Source: Terriglobales bacterium
GTDB taxonomy: Bacteria; Acidobacteriota; Terriglobia; Terriglobales; Gp1-AA117
NCBI GenBank assembly: GCA_030150795.1
Contig: JASLFF010000137.1
Coordinates: forward strand, 1 to 5,193
Length of the DNA: 5,193 nucleotides
Direction: 5' to 3'
Of the stretch, positions 1-5,193 are shown one piece after another; position 1 is the stretch's first letter; every line of letters starts with the position of its first letter. The position numbers and the translations under genes are program-made. The notes under the pieces are model-generated. The model saw nothing but the letters and a program-made list of their open reading frames with translations. It searched no databases and was not told where the DNA came from.

Positions 1-149
1 TGGCCTCTGGCACTATCACAGGTGCTGTATCTACTGAGAAAAGGTGTCACAAGCGAAATAAATGTCAGGCTTGCGGAAAGCTGCAGAGTCGTGCCGTAAC
101 GGTTTTATAATTCCGGGCCTTATTTTGGACGCATGCAAGAAATACTATC
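1..149. other. Unassigned intergenic DNA beyond the operon
   Basis: I see no credible gene, RNA gene or repeat here. Open frames on both strands are very short. A TATAAT hexamer occurs on the plus strand at 106-111, but it has no recognisable -35 element at 16-18 bases upstream and no plus-strand gene follows it. This stretch probably separates the operon from whatever lies to the left of the window. Confidence 0.6.
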
Positions 150-199
150 CTAGTCATCCCGACGGCCGTTAACCCGCGTAACGGCATCGGGATGACTAG
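150..199. repeat. Long imperfect inverted repeat (hairpin) after livF; possible transcription terminator
   Basis: The left arm 150-162 (CTAGTCATCCCGA) pairs perfectly with 187-199. After a small internal loop (163-164 opposite 186), 165-171 (GCCGTTA) pairs with 179-185, leaving a 7-base loop at 172-178. That gives 20 base pairs in total, the strongest hairpin in the non-coding part of the window. It starts 56 bases past the livF stop, where the operon transcript is expected to end. It is not a textbook intrinsic terminator: in the minus-strand direction the stem is followed by GATAGTATTTCTTG, not a run of T. A T6 tract (204-209 read on the minus strand) lies before the stem, not after it. Alternatives are an mRNA 3'-end stabilising hairpin or one copy of a dispersed palindromic repeat. 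The structure is directly visible; its function is inferred. Confidence 0.8.
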
Positions 200-255
200 T
201 TATAAAAAATTTGCGTTAATACTAAAACTGCTCTAAGTTATTCTCTCTTCTCCTT

Positions 256-1005
256 TTACAGACCCAAATAGGCGGCGCGCACCATTTCATTGGTGAGAAG
301 ATTTTTGGCTTCGTCGGCCAGCAGCACGGAGCCGTTCTGGACGACGTATCCACGGTCAGAGATGCTCAAGGCGCTCACGACATTCTGCTCTACGATCAGC
401 ATGGTAATGCCGGTACGACGGACTTCCTGAATTTTCTCAAAAACTTCTTCAACGATTTTGGGGGCAAGACCTAGAGAAGGCTCATCGAGAAGAAGAAGTT
501 TTGGCTGGGCCATGAGTCCACGGGCAATGGCCACCATCTGCTGCTCGCCGCCGGAAAGCGTTCCGGCCAACTGGTTGAGTCTTTCCTCCAGCCGAGGGAA
601 AAGCGCGAGCTGTTCCGCCATCAGGTGTTTTACATTTGCACGCGCCCGCGGAGTGAATGCGCCGAGCGAAAGGTTTTCTTTCACCGTCATGAAAGGAAAA
701 ACCTGACGGCCTTCAGGAACGTGGCTCACGCCGCGCGCCACCATGTCATGGGCGGGAACGCGTGAGACATCCTGTCCGGCAAAGCGCACAGAGCCGGTGG
801 CCGGAGGTTTCATGCCGGAAATCACTCGCAGGATGGTGGTCTTCCCTGCTCCGTTCGCTCCGATGAGTGTAACAATCTCACCCGCATTTACCTGAAGGGA
901 GATATCAAAAAGCGCCTGCAAGTCACCGTAATACGCCGTTATGTTGCCGACTTCCAGCAAGGGCGCGCCCGCCGTTGGATTGAGAGAGCTGATGGGCGCG
1001 TTCAC
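256..1005 (-). CDS. livF: LivF: ATP-binding protein of branched-chain amino acid type ABC importer
   Basis: This 249-residue ABC ATPase, the usual LivF length, is one of the two cytoplasmic motor subunits that pair under the LivH/LivM channel. Visible motifs are Walker A GANGAGKT (49-56), the family-typical VPEGRQVFP (96-104, Glu where most ABC proteins have the Q-loop Gln), signature LSGGEQQ (150-156), Walker B LLLLDEP (170-176) and D-loop SLGLAP (177-182). In VEQN (205-208), Gln207 stands where the switch His normally sits; this is also typical of LivF. The C-terminus ends in the family-like AAYLGL. The start is GTG at 1005-1003, overlapping the livG stop by 4 bases (GTGA), with AAGGAG 8 bases upstream. 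The stop is TAA. It is the last gene of the operon. Subunit identity is secure; the transported ligand is not determined by this protein. Confidence 0.95.
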   Translation of the reverse strand: MNAPISSLNPTAGAPLLEVGNITAYYGDLQALFDISLQVNAGEIVTLIGANGAGKTTILRVISGMKPPATGSVRFAGQDVSRVPAHDMVARGVSHVPEGRQVFPFMTVKENLSLGAFTPRARANVKHLMAEQLALFPRLEERLNQLAGTLSGGEQQMVAIARGLMAQPKLLLLDEPSLGLAPKIVEEVFEKIQEVRRTGITMLIVEQNVVSALSISDRGYVVQNGSVLLADEAKNLLTNEMVRAAYLGL

Positions 1006-1739
1006 TGAGTCAGCTCCTTGTATTTAGGCCCGAGATAAGCCTCGATGACTTCGGGCAGCTTTACCACTTGCACCGGTGCGCCTTCGGCGATTTTTGCGCC
1101 GTAATCGAGGACGATAACGCGGTGCGCAATCTTCATGACTACCTGCATCACGTGCTCTACGCCGCCGACCACGCTCACGCCCCATTCCGGCAGACGCTTC
1201 ACCAATTCTGCGAGAGCAAGCGCCTCGCTGGTCGTGAGTCCAGAGACAACTTCGTCGAGAAGAATCAACTTGGGCTTGGTGGCCAAGGCGCGGGCTATTT
1301 CAAGACGCTTGAGCGCAGCCAGCGGCAAACCCTTGGCGGAAAATTTAGCCACGTGCGACATCTGCAGAAAATCAAGAATCTTTCCCGCTTCCTGCGCGGC
1401 TTGTCCCAAGCTGCGCGTGTGCATGAACGCGCCCAGCATCACGTTTTCCAGCACGGTCAGGCTGGGTATAGGCTTCACGATCTGAAAGGTGCGTCCAATG
1501 CCGAGACGCGCAGCGCGGTCCGGCGACATTTTGGAAATATCTTTGCCCTGAAACCGAATAACGCCTTCATTGGGATGAAGGAATCCGCTGATCAAATTGA
1601 AGACCGTTGTCTTCCCCGCCCCATTGGGGCCGATGATGAAGAGGATCTCGCCTTCGTTCATCGCCAGTGAAACGCCTTTTACGGCCCTAAGACCGCCAAA
1701 GCGCTTGGTGACGTGCTCCATTTCCAGAATCGGCGTCAT
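1002..1739 (-). CDS. livG: LivG: ATP-binding protein of branched-chain amino acid type ABC importer, variant signature motif
   Basis: This 245-residue ABC ATPase is the partner of LivF. It shows Walker A GPNGAGKT (37-44), the Q-loop in GRTFQIVKP (82-90, Gln86), Walker B LILLDE (158-163), switch His196 in GVEHVMQ, and the LivG-type C-terminal tail EVIEAYLG (230-237). The signature region is unusual. Where LivG normally has something like LPYGQQRRLEIARAL, this protein reads LPLAALKRLEIARAL (138-152), lacking the Gly and Gln of LSGGQ. Walker B is followed by Val164 instead of Pro. The surrounding sequence is intact, so this is not a frameshift. From memory, a branch of LivG-like ATPases carries similar degenerate signatures with DEV, so it may be a subfamily trait. 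ATG at 1739-1737 overlaps the livM stop (ATGA), with GGAG at 1747-1750, 7 bases upstream. LivG is the better name than LivF because of the long insert after FQ and the tail. Confidence 0.93.
   Translation of the reverse strand: MTPILEMEHVTKRFGGLRAVKGVSLAMNEGEILFIIGPNGAGKTTVFNLISGFLHPNEGVIRFQGKDISKMSPDRAARLGIGRTFQIVKPIPSLTVLENVMLGAFMHTRSLGQAAQEAGKILDFLQMSHVAKFSAKGLPLAALKRLEIARALATKPKLILLDEVVSGLTTSEALALAELVKRLPEWGVSVVGGVEHVMQVVMKIAHRVIVLDYGAKIAEGAPVQVVKLPEVIEAYLGPKYKELTQ
1014..1019 (-). promoter_or_regulatory. Shine-Dalgarno of livF inside livG
   Basis: AAGGAG on the minus strand lies 8 bases before the GTG at 1005-1003 and within the last codons of livG. It fixes the GTG start. It also suggests that livF is translated partly by ribosomes terminating on livG. 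Confidence 0.85.
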
Positions 1740-2719
1740 TGTGCAGCTCCGCCTAACACTGGTTGCGGTTTGGCATCCTTAGGCGGCTTGATCCGCTTGC
1801 GGAACCGGTGTTGCAGTCCCCCAACGATGCCTTCAGGCATGAACAGCACTACCACGACGATCAAAACGCCGTAAATCAGAAGATGGCTTTCCTGGAAGAC
1901 ATTCTTGAAAGCCTCGGATGCACTGAGCAGCAGGACTGCGCCCACGATTGGACCAAGCAATGTTCCGGCTCCGCCCAGCATGGTGATGATGGCAATCTGA
2001 ATCGAAATATCAATGGTGAGAATGCTGTCCGGAACAATAAACTGGAATGCGCTCCCGTAGAGCGCGCCGCCAAGTGCCGTAAGGAACGCACTCATGAGCA
2101 GCGAATACAGTTTGCAACGGGCCGTATTGATGCCGACGGCGGCGGCAGTGTCTTCATCTTCACGGATGGCCATGAGGTAATAGCCAAAACGCGAGCGCGA
2201 TGCCCAATAGTTGGAGAGAAATGAGACCACGGCCAATGCCACAGCGGCGAGATAAAACGATCGCCAGAATGTCCTGCCAACAAAAAGCGCGGGCATGGTC
2301 AAGCCGATAGCTCCACCGGTTACGTTGAGGTTGGTGGCCGCCAATCGCAGGACTTCAGCAAAGGCGATGGTGGCCAGTGTGAAATAAGGTCCGCGAAGCC
2401 GGAAGGAGATCACACCGATCACGGCGGCGAATGCGGTAGATAACAGCGCGGCGAACAAGAGCGAAATCCATATGGGAATGCCGAGGCCAGCAAAGATGGC
2501 CAGCCCATAAGCGCCCATGCCAAAAAACGCGACGTGGCCAAGAGAAAGTTGTCCTGCGTATCCTCCCACAAGATTCCATGCTAGTCCGAGAGCGGCGAAC
2601 AGCGTAATGCGGAAGAGCACCTGAAGTTGGTAATTGTTGCGGATGAACCACGGCATGCGCGCCCACACCAGCACAACGATGATCGAAACCCAGAACTTCC
2701 AGTTCTTTAAGAGGCTCAT
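1736..2719 (-). CDS. livM: LivM: membrane permease of branched-chain amino acid type ABC importer
   Basis: This 327-residue inner-membrane protein is the second half of the translocation channel, pairing with LivH. Characteristic LivM blocks are NLVGGYAGQLSLGHVAFFG (49-67), LRGPYFTLATIAFAEV (108-123), the ATPase-contacting cytoplasmic loop AIREDEDTAAAVGIN (184-198) and MLGGAGTLLGPIVGA (247-261). Hydrophobic stretches suggest about eight to ten membrane segments, roughly 8-25, 34-52, 60-80, 82-106, 113-128, 155-170, 203-225, 238-268 and 280-296. The protein ends in a basic, proline-rich cytoplasmic tail (RKRIKPPKDAKPQP). I chose ATG 2719-2717 over the longest possible start at 2800. It overlaps the livH stop as ATGA and has GGGAGG exactly 8 bases upstream, and the protein then begins with a normal short N-terminus. 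The longer form would overlap livH by 85 bases and add an Arg-rich stretch unlike the family. Confidence 0.94.
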   Translation of the reverse strand: MSLLKNWKFWVSIIVVLVWARMPWFIRNNYQLQVLFRITLFAALGLAWNLVGGYAGQLSLGHVAFFGMGAYGLAIFAGLGIPIWISLLFAALLSTAFAAVIGVISFRLRGPYFTLATIAFAEVLRLAATNLNVTGGAIGLTMPALFVGRTFWRSFYLAAVALAVVSFLSNYWASRSRFGYYLMAIREDEDTAAAVGINTARCKLYSLLMSAFLTALGGALYGSAFQFIVPDSILTIDISIQIAIITMLGGAGTLLGPIVGAVLLLSASEAFKNVFQESHLLIYGVLIVVVVLFMPEGIVGGLQHRFRKRIKPPKDAKPQPVLGGAAQ

Positions 2720-3582
2720 GCGCGCTGCCTCCCAAAGATTCCGGCGGGCTTGAATGAGAGCACCAGGAGAAATAAAACGAAATCGACGATTAAGGCCCAT
2801 TGGTTGCCGAGATAAAGGCTGGTCAGGCTTTCCGAGAGTCCAAGCACCAGTCCGCCAAAGGCCGCGCCTTCAATGGAACCCATGCCACCGAGCACGACCA
2901 TCACAAACGCTTTGGTGGTGTAGTCTTCACCAACGCCGGGAAAAAGATAGAGCCGAGGAAGCAAAAGTCCGCCGGCGATCCCCGCGAGCGCGGTTCCCAG
3001 AGCAAAGCTGATGCCCTGAATGCGAACAAGATTGATGCCCATGAGCGGCGCGATTTCAGCGTTCTGCGAGATCGCGCGCAGGGCCTGACCGGTCCGGCTT
3101 CGAACTACGAACGAGCGCAGTCCTATGACAAAAGCAACCGCGACGGCAAACGACAGGACCTCAGCAGCATTGGCACCGAAAGGCCCAAGATGCACGCTGC
3201 GATTGATAAGATCGATATTCGTCTGACGATAGTCAGCTTTGAAGATGAGCTGCGCGCCGTCGGTAAGGATCAGGCCGATTCCCATGGTCATGAGAATCTG
3301 CATGAAGTGGGAGCGATCACGGATGGGCCGGATCAGCGCCATATAGATGAGATAACCAAAAATAAATAGCGCGATGCCGGCGGGCAGAAAGCCGATATAT
3401 GGATTGAGTTTGAAGTAATCGAAAAGAACGTATGTGGCATACATGCCCACCATGAGAAAAGCGCCATGCGCAAAATTGACGATGCGCATGACGCCAAAAA
3501 TCAGGGCCAAGCCCATGCCGATCACGGCGTAGAGCGCGCCTGTCAACAAACCATCAGCACAGGCTTGTAAGAAGCGAACCAA
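2716..3582 (-). CDS. livH: LivH: membrane permease of branched-chain amino acid type ABC importer
   Basis: This 288-residue inner-membrane permease forms the channel together with LivM. The N-terminal block GLLTGALYAVIGMGLALIFG (11-30), followed by VMRIVNFAHGAFLMVGMY (31-48), is diagnostic of LivH. Also visible are the cytoplasmic coupling loop RTGQALRAISQNAEIAPLMG (163-182) and VLGGMGSIEGAAFGGLVLG (230-248). Hydrophobic segments lie at roughly 11-30, 40-55, 62-84, 94-114, 141-160, 187-208, 224-250 and 262-277. The length is normal for LivH. The start is TTG at 3582-3580. An in-frame TAA lies only two codons further upstream, no better start is available, and the protein begins where LivH proteins usually begin. 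GGAAGG lies 10 bases upstream. The gene is 56 bases downstream of the binding-protein gene and overlaps livM by 4 bases. A weak TTG start may hold permease output below that of the binding protein (inference). Confidence 0.94.
   Translation of the reverse strand: MVRFLQACADGLLTGALYAVIGMGLALIFGVMRIVNFAHGAFLMVGMYATYVLFDYFKLNPYIGFLPAGIALFIFGYLIYMALIRPIRDRSHFMQILMTMGIGLILTDGAQLIFKADYRQTNIDLINRSVHLGPFGANAAEVLSFAVAVAFVIGLRSFVVRSRTGQALRAISQNAEIAPLMGINLVRIQGISFALGTALAGIAGGLLLPRLYLFPGVGEDYTTKAFVMVVLGGMGSIEGAAFGGLVLGLSESLTSLYLGNQWALIVDFVLFLLVLSFKPAGIFGRQRA
2728..2733 (-). promoter_or_regulatory. Shine-Dalgarno of livM inside livH; decides the livM start
   Basis: GGGAGG on the minus strand sits 8 bases before the ATG at 2719-2717, inside the final codons of livH. 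It is the main evidence for the 327-residue LivM over a form extended to 2800. Confidence 0.88.
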
Positions 3583-3592
3583 ACGTGTTTAG

Positions 3593-3598
3593 CCTTCC
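3593..3598 (-). promoter_or_regulatory. Shine-Dalgarno of livH (TTG start)
   Basis: GGAAGG on the minus strand lies 10 bases before the TTG at 3582-3580. The spacing is slightly long and the match partial. Together with the nearby in-frame TAA upstream, it supports TTG as the start. Confidence 0.55.
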
Positions 3599-3606
3599 TG
3601 CCCGCC

Positions 3607-3622
3607 AAAACGCACGCGGTGC
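3607..3622 (-). terminator. Small hairpin plus T4 between binding-protein gene and livH; possible weak attenuator
   Basis: On the minus strand, GCAC-CGC-GTGC (3622-3612) forms a 4-base-pair stem with a 3-base loop, followed by G and TTTT (3610-3607). It lies in the 56-base gap after the binding-protein stop. The stem is short, so at most partial termination or an RNA-processing barrier is plausible. Importer operons often make excess binding protein by such means, but here this is only an inference from position. Confidence 0.2.
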
Positions 3623-3638
3623 TATCGAGCCCTGCTGT

Positions 3639-4820
3639 TTATCTTTTCGACCATGCTGGCGCTGGAATTATAGGCTTGGCTTCCGCTGCGTCCGCGGGGA
3701 AAACCACGCGATATTGTCCCTTTTGGACTTGCGTGATCAGGACCGGATGCTGGTTTTGTCCGTTATCAAACTTGATAGGACCAAACGGAGTGGAAGACAT
3801 GTTGATGTTCTTGATGGCATCGCGAATCTTGGCCGGGTCCAGCGACTTGGCATTGTTGATGGCCTGAGCGGCAACGCGCAACGCCGCATAGGCCTGAATG
3901 GCGTGATAAGCCGGATGACTGTTGAAGCGCTTGAAATATTCGGCGTCAAATTCTTTTGAGCCCGCCCACTTGGCTTCCGGCAGCCACTGGGAAACAGAGA
4001 ACGTGTATTCGGCGTTCTTACCCGCGCCTTTTTCCGTGGGAAATTCCGCGGCAGCAAAGCCTGTGCCAGCAGAAGTGTAAAACCTGGGATTCAAATCCAC
4101 TTCCCGGGACTGCCGCATGAGCGTGGTGGCGTCAAGAAGATAGGAGCAGAAATAAATCACGTCGGGATTTGCCTGCTTCACGCGCTGCAAAACCGCTTTG
4201 TAGTCCGGGGACTTCGCTTCATACGACTCAACAGCTACCAATTCAATCCCTGCTTCTTTGGCCGCAGCCGTCATAGCCTTCATGTTGGACTGGCCGAAGT
4301 TGGTGTTCTCATAAATGATGGCCATCTTCTTGGGCGCGCCATTGGCCTTCAAGAACGCGATGGTCGCCTTGGCATAGTCATTGGCTCCCGCGCAGACGCG
4401 GAAAATCCAGGGCGACTTGGAGTCCATTACGTTATCGGCGTTGGCCGTAGGGATGATGAGAGGCGTCTCCCGCTGCGAGACCGCCGGCACAATGGCCTTG
4501 GTGCTCTCACTGGAATACGAGCCCAGCAGGACGGGAACCTGGTCCTGATCGATCAGCTTGGAAACACCCTGCACGGCCTGGTCGGGCTTGCTCTGGTCGT
4601 CGTAAAAATCCAGCTCTACCTTTTTGCCAAGAACGCCGCCCTTGGCGTTGATCTCATCCAGCGCGATGGCATAGCCATTTTTGTGCGCTTCGCCAAAAGC
4701 CGCGAGACTGCCGGTGAGAGACGTGATGACGCCAATCTTGGTTGTGGCTTGTCCGAAGGCTGGAACGATGGACGCAAACAGAGAGAGGATTCCGAGTGCA
4801 GCGATTGCTTTAGAGCGCAT
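3639..4820 (-). CDS. livK: Periplasmic branched-chain amino acid type substrate-binding protein (LivK/LivJ-like)
   Basis: This 393-residue precursor is the receptor that captures the ligand in the periplasm and docks on LivH/LivM. A signal peptide is visible: MRSK, then a hydrophobic core (about 5-19) and a likely cut after Ala25 (FGQA/TTK) or Gly23. There is no lipobox Cys, so it is a soluble periplasmic protein and not a lipoprotein. The mature part is a two-lobe type I periplasmic-binding fold (Peripla_BP_6-like). It opens with KIGVITSLTGSLAAFGE and has the ligand-pocket segments LLGSYSSESTKAIVP (98-112) and IPTANADN (123-130). FGPIKFDNGQNQHPVLITQV (346-365) lies near the C-terminus. ATG 4820-4818 was preferred over an upstream TTG at 4868, because the longer form places basic residues before the signal peptide and its start codon abuts a perfect TATAAT. 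ATG at 4832 is an alternative. The ligand could be Leu/Ile/Val, another amino acid or an amide; livK is used as a family name. Confidence 0.9.
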   Translation of the reverse strand: MRSKAIAALGILSLFASIVPAFGQATTKIGVITSLTGSLAAFGEAHKNGYAIALDEINAKGGVLGKKVELDFYDDQSKPDQAVQGVSKLIDQDQVPVLLGSYSSESTKAIVPAVSQRETPLIIPTANADNVMDSKSPWIFRVCAGANDYAKATIAFLKANGAPKKMAIIYENTNFGQSNMKAMTAAAKEAGIELVAVESYEAKSPDYKAVLQRVKQANPDVIYFCSYLLDATTLMRQSREVDLNPRFYTSAGTGFAAAEFPTEKGAGKNAEYTFSVSQWLPEAKWAGSKEFDAEYFKRFNSHPAYHAIQAYAALRVAAQAINNAKSLDPAKIRDAIKNINMSSTPFGPIKFDNGQNQHPVLITQVQKGQYRVVFPADAAEAKPIIPAPAWSKR

Positions 4821-4823
4821 ATT

Positions 4824-4828
4824 CCCCC
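4824..4828 (-). promoter_or_regulatory. G-rich, closely spaced ribosome binding site of the binding-protein gene
   Basis: GGGGG followed by AAT lies directly before ATG 4820-4818. The gap is only 3 bases, shorter than usual, and the match to AGGAGG is imperfect. No better site precedes the alternative ATG at 4832-4830, whose upstream bases are CTTTTAACC. Confidence 0.4.
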
Positions 4829-4859
4829 ACATGGTTAAAAGTGATCGCCGAGCCCGAGA

Positions 4860-4865
4860 ATTATA
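4860..4865 (-). promoter_or_regulatory. Candidate -10 promoter element for the livKHMGF operon
   Basis: A perfect TATAAT on the minus strand lies 39 bases before the chosen ATG, inside the 73-base gap after the nucleoside transporter gene. The expected transcription start would be near 4852-4854, giving a leader of roughly 32-34 bases. The -35 side is poor: the hexamer 17 bases upstream reads GCAAGC, and a TTGATT lies only 7 bases away. An activator-dependent promoter, or simple read-through from the upstream gene, are alternatives. Confidence 0.45.
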
Positions 4866-4893
4866 CAACCTGAATCAATCATGCTTGCGGACC

Positions 4894-5193
4894 TCAGCTC
4901 CGCATTAAGAGACCGACAATCGAAGCCGACATAAGGTTGGCCATGGTTCCGGCAATCATAGCGCGGAAGCCGAGCTTGGCAAGCTGGTCACGTTTGTTGG
5001 GTGCCAGGGCCCCAATGCCGCCGATCTGAATGCCGATGGAGCTGAAGTTAGCAAAGCCGCAAAGAGCAAAGGTAGCAATGGTAAAGGAGCGCGGATCGAG
5101 CGCCGCCTTCTGCGCCCCCAACAGCGTATAAGCATAGAGCTCATTGATCACCATACGCGAGCCCAGCAAATTGCCGATGGCGCTGCAATCATG
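4894..5193 (-). CDS. Concentrative nucleoside transporter (NupC/CNT family), C-terminal part only
   Basis: The last 99 residues and TGA stop of a CNT-family permease are present; the 5' end lies beyond the right window edge and the frame is open to position 5193. CNT proteins import nucleosides with Na+ or H+ across the inner membrane. The fragment matches the family's C-terminal transport domain. GSRMVINELYAYTLL (11-25) corresponds to the CNT signature (G/A)xKx3NEFVA(Y/M/F)xxL, with conservative changes K to R and FV to LY. FALCGFANFSSIGIQIGG (42-59) is almost invariant, and its Asn49 and Ser52, with Glu18 of the NE pair, correspond to ribose-contacting positions known from the Vibrio transporter structure. 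GALAPNKRDQLAKLGFRA and a final membrane helix follow. The stop is 73 bases upstream of the binding-protein start on the same strand. Exact nucleoside preference cannot be read from this part. Confidence 0.92.
   Translation of the reverse strand, partial: HDCSAIGNLLGSRMVINELYAYTLLGAQKAALDPRSFTIATFALCGFANFSSIGIQIGGIGALAPNKRDQLAKLGFRAMIAGTMANLMSASIVGLLMRS

Noticed and set aside
8..25. TGGCAC resembling the -24 half of a sigma-54 promoter
   Set aside because: No GC pair at the required distance: the -12 element would need GC at 21-22, which reads GG. No plus-strand gene follows.
106..111. Plus-strand TATAAT
   Set aside because: There is no -35 element at proper spacing and no gene downstream on the plus strand; it points into the hairpin and the 3' end of livF.
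1068..1670. Plus-strand open frame of 200 codons opposite livG
   Set aside because: It is the antisense shadow of livG: no recognisable domain, no ribosome binding site noted, and the minus frame shows full ABC ATPase motifs.
1763..2224. Plus-strand open frame of 153 codons opposite livM
   Set aside because: It is antisense to livM, with low-complexity His/Gln/Asn/Asp-rich composition typical of a shadow of a hydrophobic protein.
2800..3369. Plus-strand open frame of 189 codons opposite livH
   Set aside because: It has an Arg/Lys/Asp-rich composition with no family resemblance and lies wholly antisense to a convincing permease gene.
4821..4868. Longer form of the binding protein starting at TTG 4868
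   Set aside because: The extension puts a basic segment ahead of a normal signal peptide, and its start codon directly abuts the TATAAT hexamer; ATG 4820 gives a standard exported precursor.
5167..5169. TTG as a start codon for a 91-residue protein at the right edge
   Set aside because: The frame stays open to 5193 and the residues upstream continue the CNT transporter; this is an internal Leu codon of a gene cut by the window.
1..5193. Search for CRISPR arrays, tRNA/rRNA genes, insertion sequences, toxin-antitoxin or defence genes
   Set aside because: No spaced direct repeats, cloverleaf-like segments, transposase motifs or short paired genes were seen; the window is filled by an ordinary transport operon.

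Overview
The window holds one almost complete branched-chain (hydrophobic) amino acid type ABC importer operon, read entirely on the minus strand. From upstream to downstream (right to left) the order is periplasmic substrate-binding protein (livK-like), livH, livM, livG, livF. To its right, on the same strand, lies the 3' end of a concentrative (NupC/CNT-type) nucleoside transporter gene that runs off the window edge. There are no RNA genes, mobile elements or CRISPR arrays that I can see, and no sign of a novel system: this is ordinary transport metabolism.

Layout: 1-149 contains nothing I can assign. 150-199 is a strong inverted repeat about 56 bases beyond the livF stop, the likely end of the operon transcript. 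256-1005 is livF, 1002-1739 livG, 1736-2719 livM, 2716-3582 livH, 3639-4820 the binding protein and 4894-5193 the nucleoside transporter fragment. The four transporter-component genes livH-M-G-F are joined by three identical 4-base stop/start overlaps (TGA within ATGA or GTGA). Clear Shine-Dalgarno sequences lie inside the preceding genes, a layout typical of translational coupling. The binding protein is separated from livH by 56 bases and from the upstream transporter gene by 73 bases; that 73-base gap contains a perfect TATAAT hexamer.

How it works together: the exported binding protein captures an amino acid or related small ligand in the periplasm and delivers it to the LivH/LivM membrane channel. 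The LivG/LivF ATPase pair powers the import. The ligand cannot be fixed from sequence; leucine/isoleucine/valine is the family default, but many relatives bind other amino acids, aromatic acids, urea or short amides.

Organism: a signal peptide plus a periplasmic-type (non-lipoprotein) binding protein indicates a Gram-negative (diderm) bacterium. The moderate GC content, which I judge by eye to be in the mid-50s percent, and the overall flavour of the proteins would fit Acidobacteriota or a deltaproteobacterial lineage. That placement is a guess from memory, not a demonstrated result.

The most useful corrections and oddities are these: livM should start at 2719, not at the longest possible start at 2800. 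The binding protein should start at 4820, not 4868. livH uses TTG and livF uses GTG. LivG has a strongly altered ABC signature motif.
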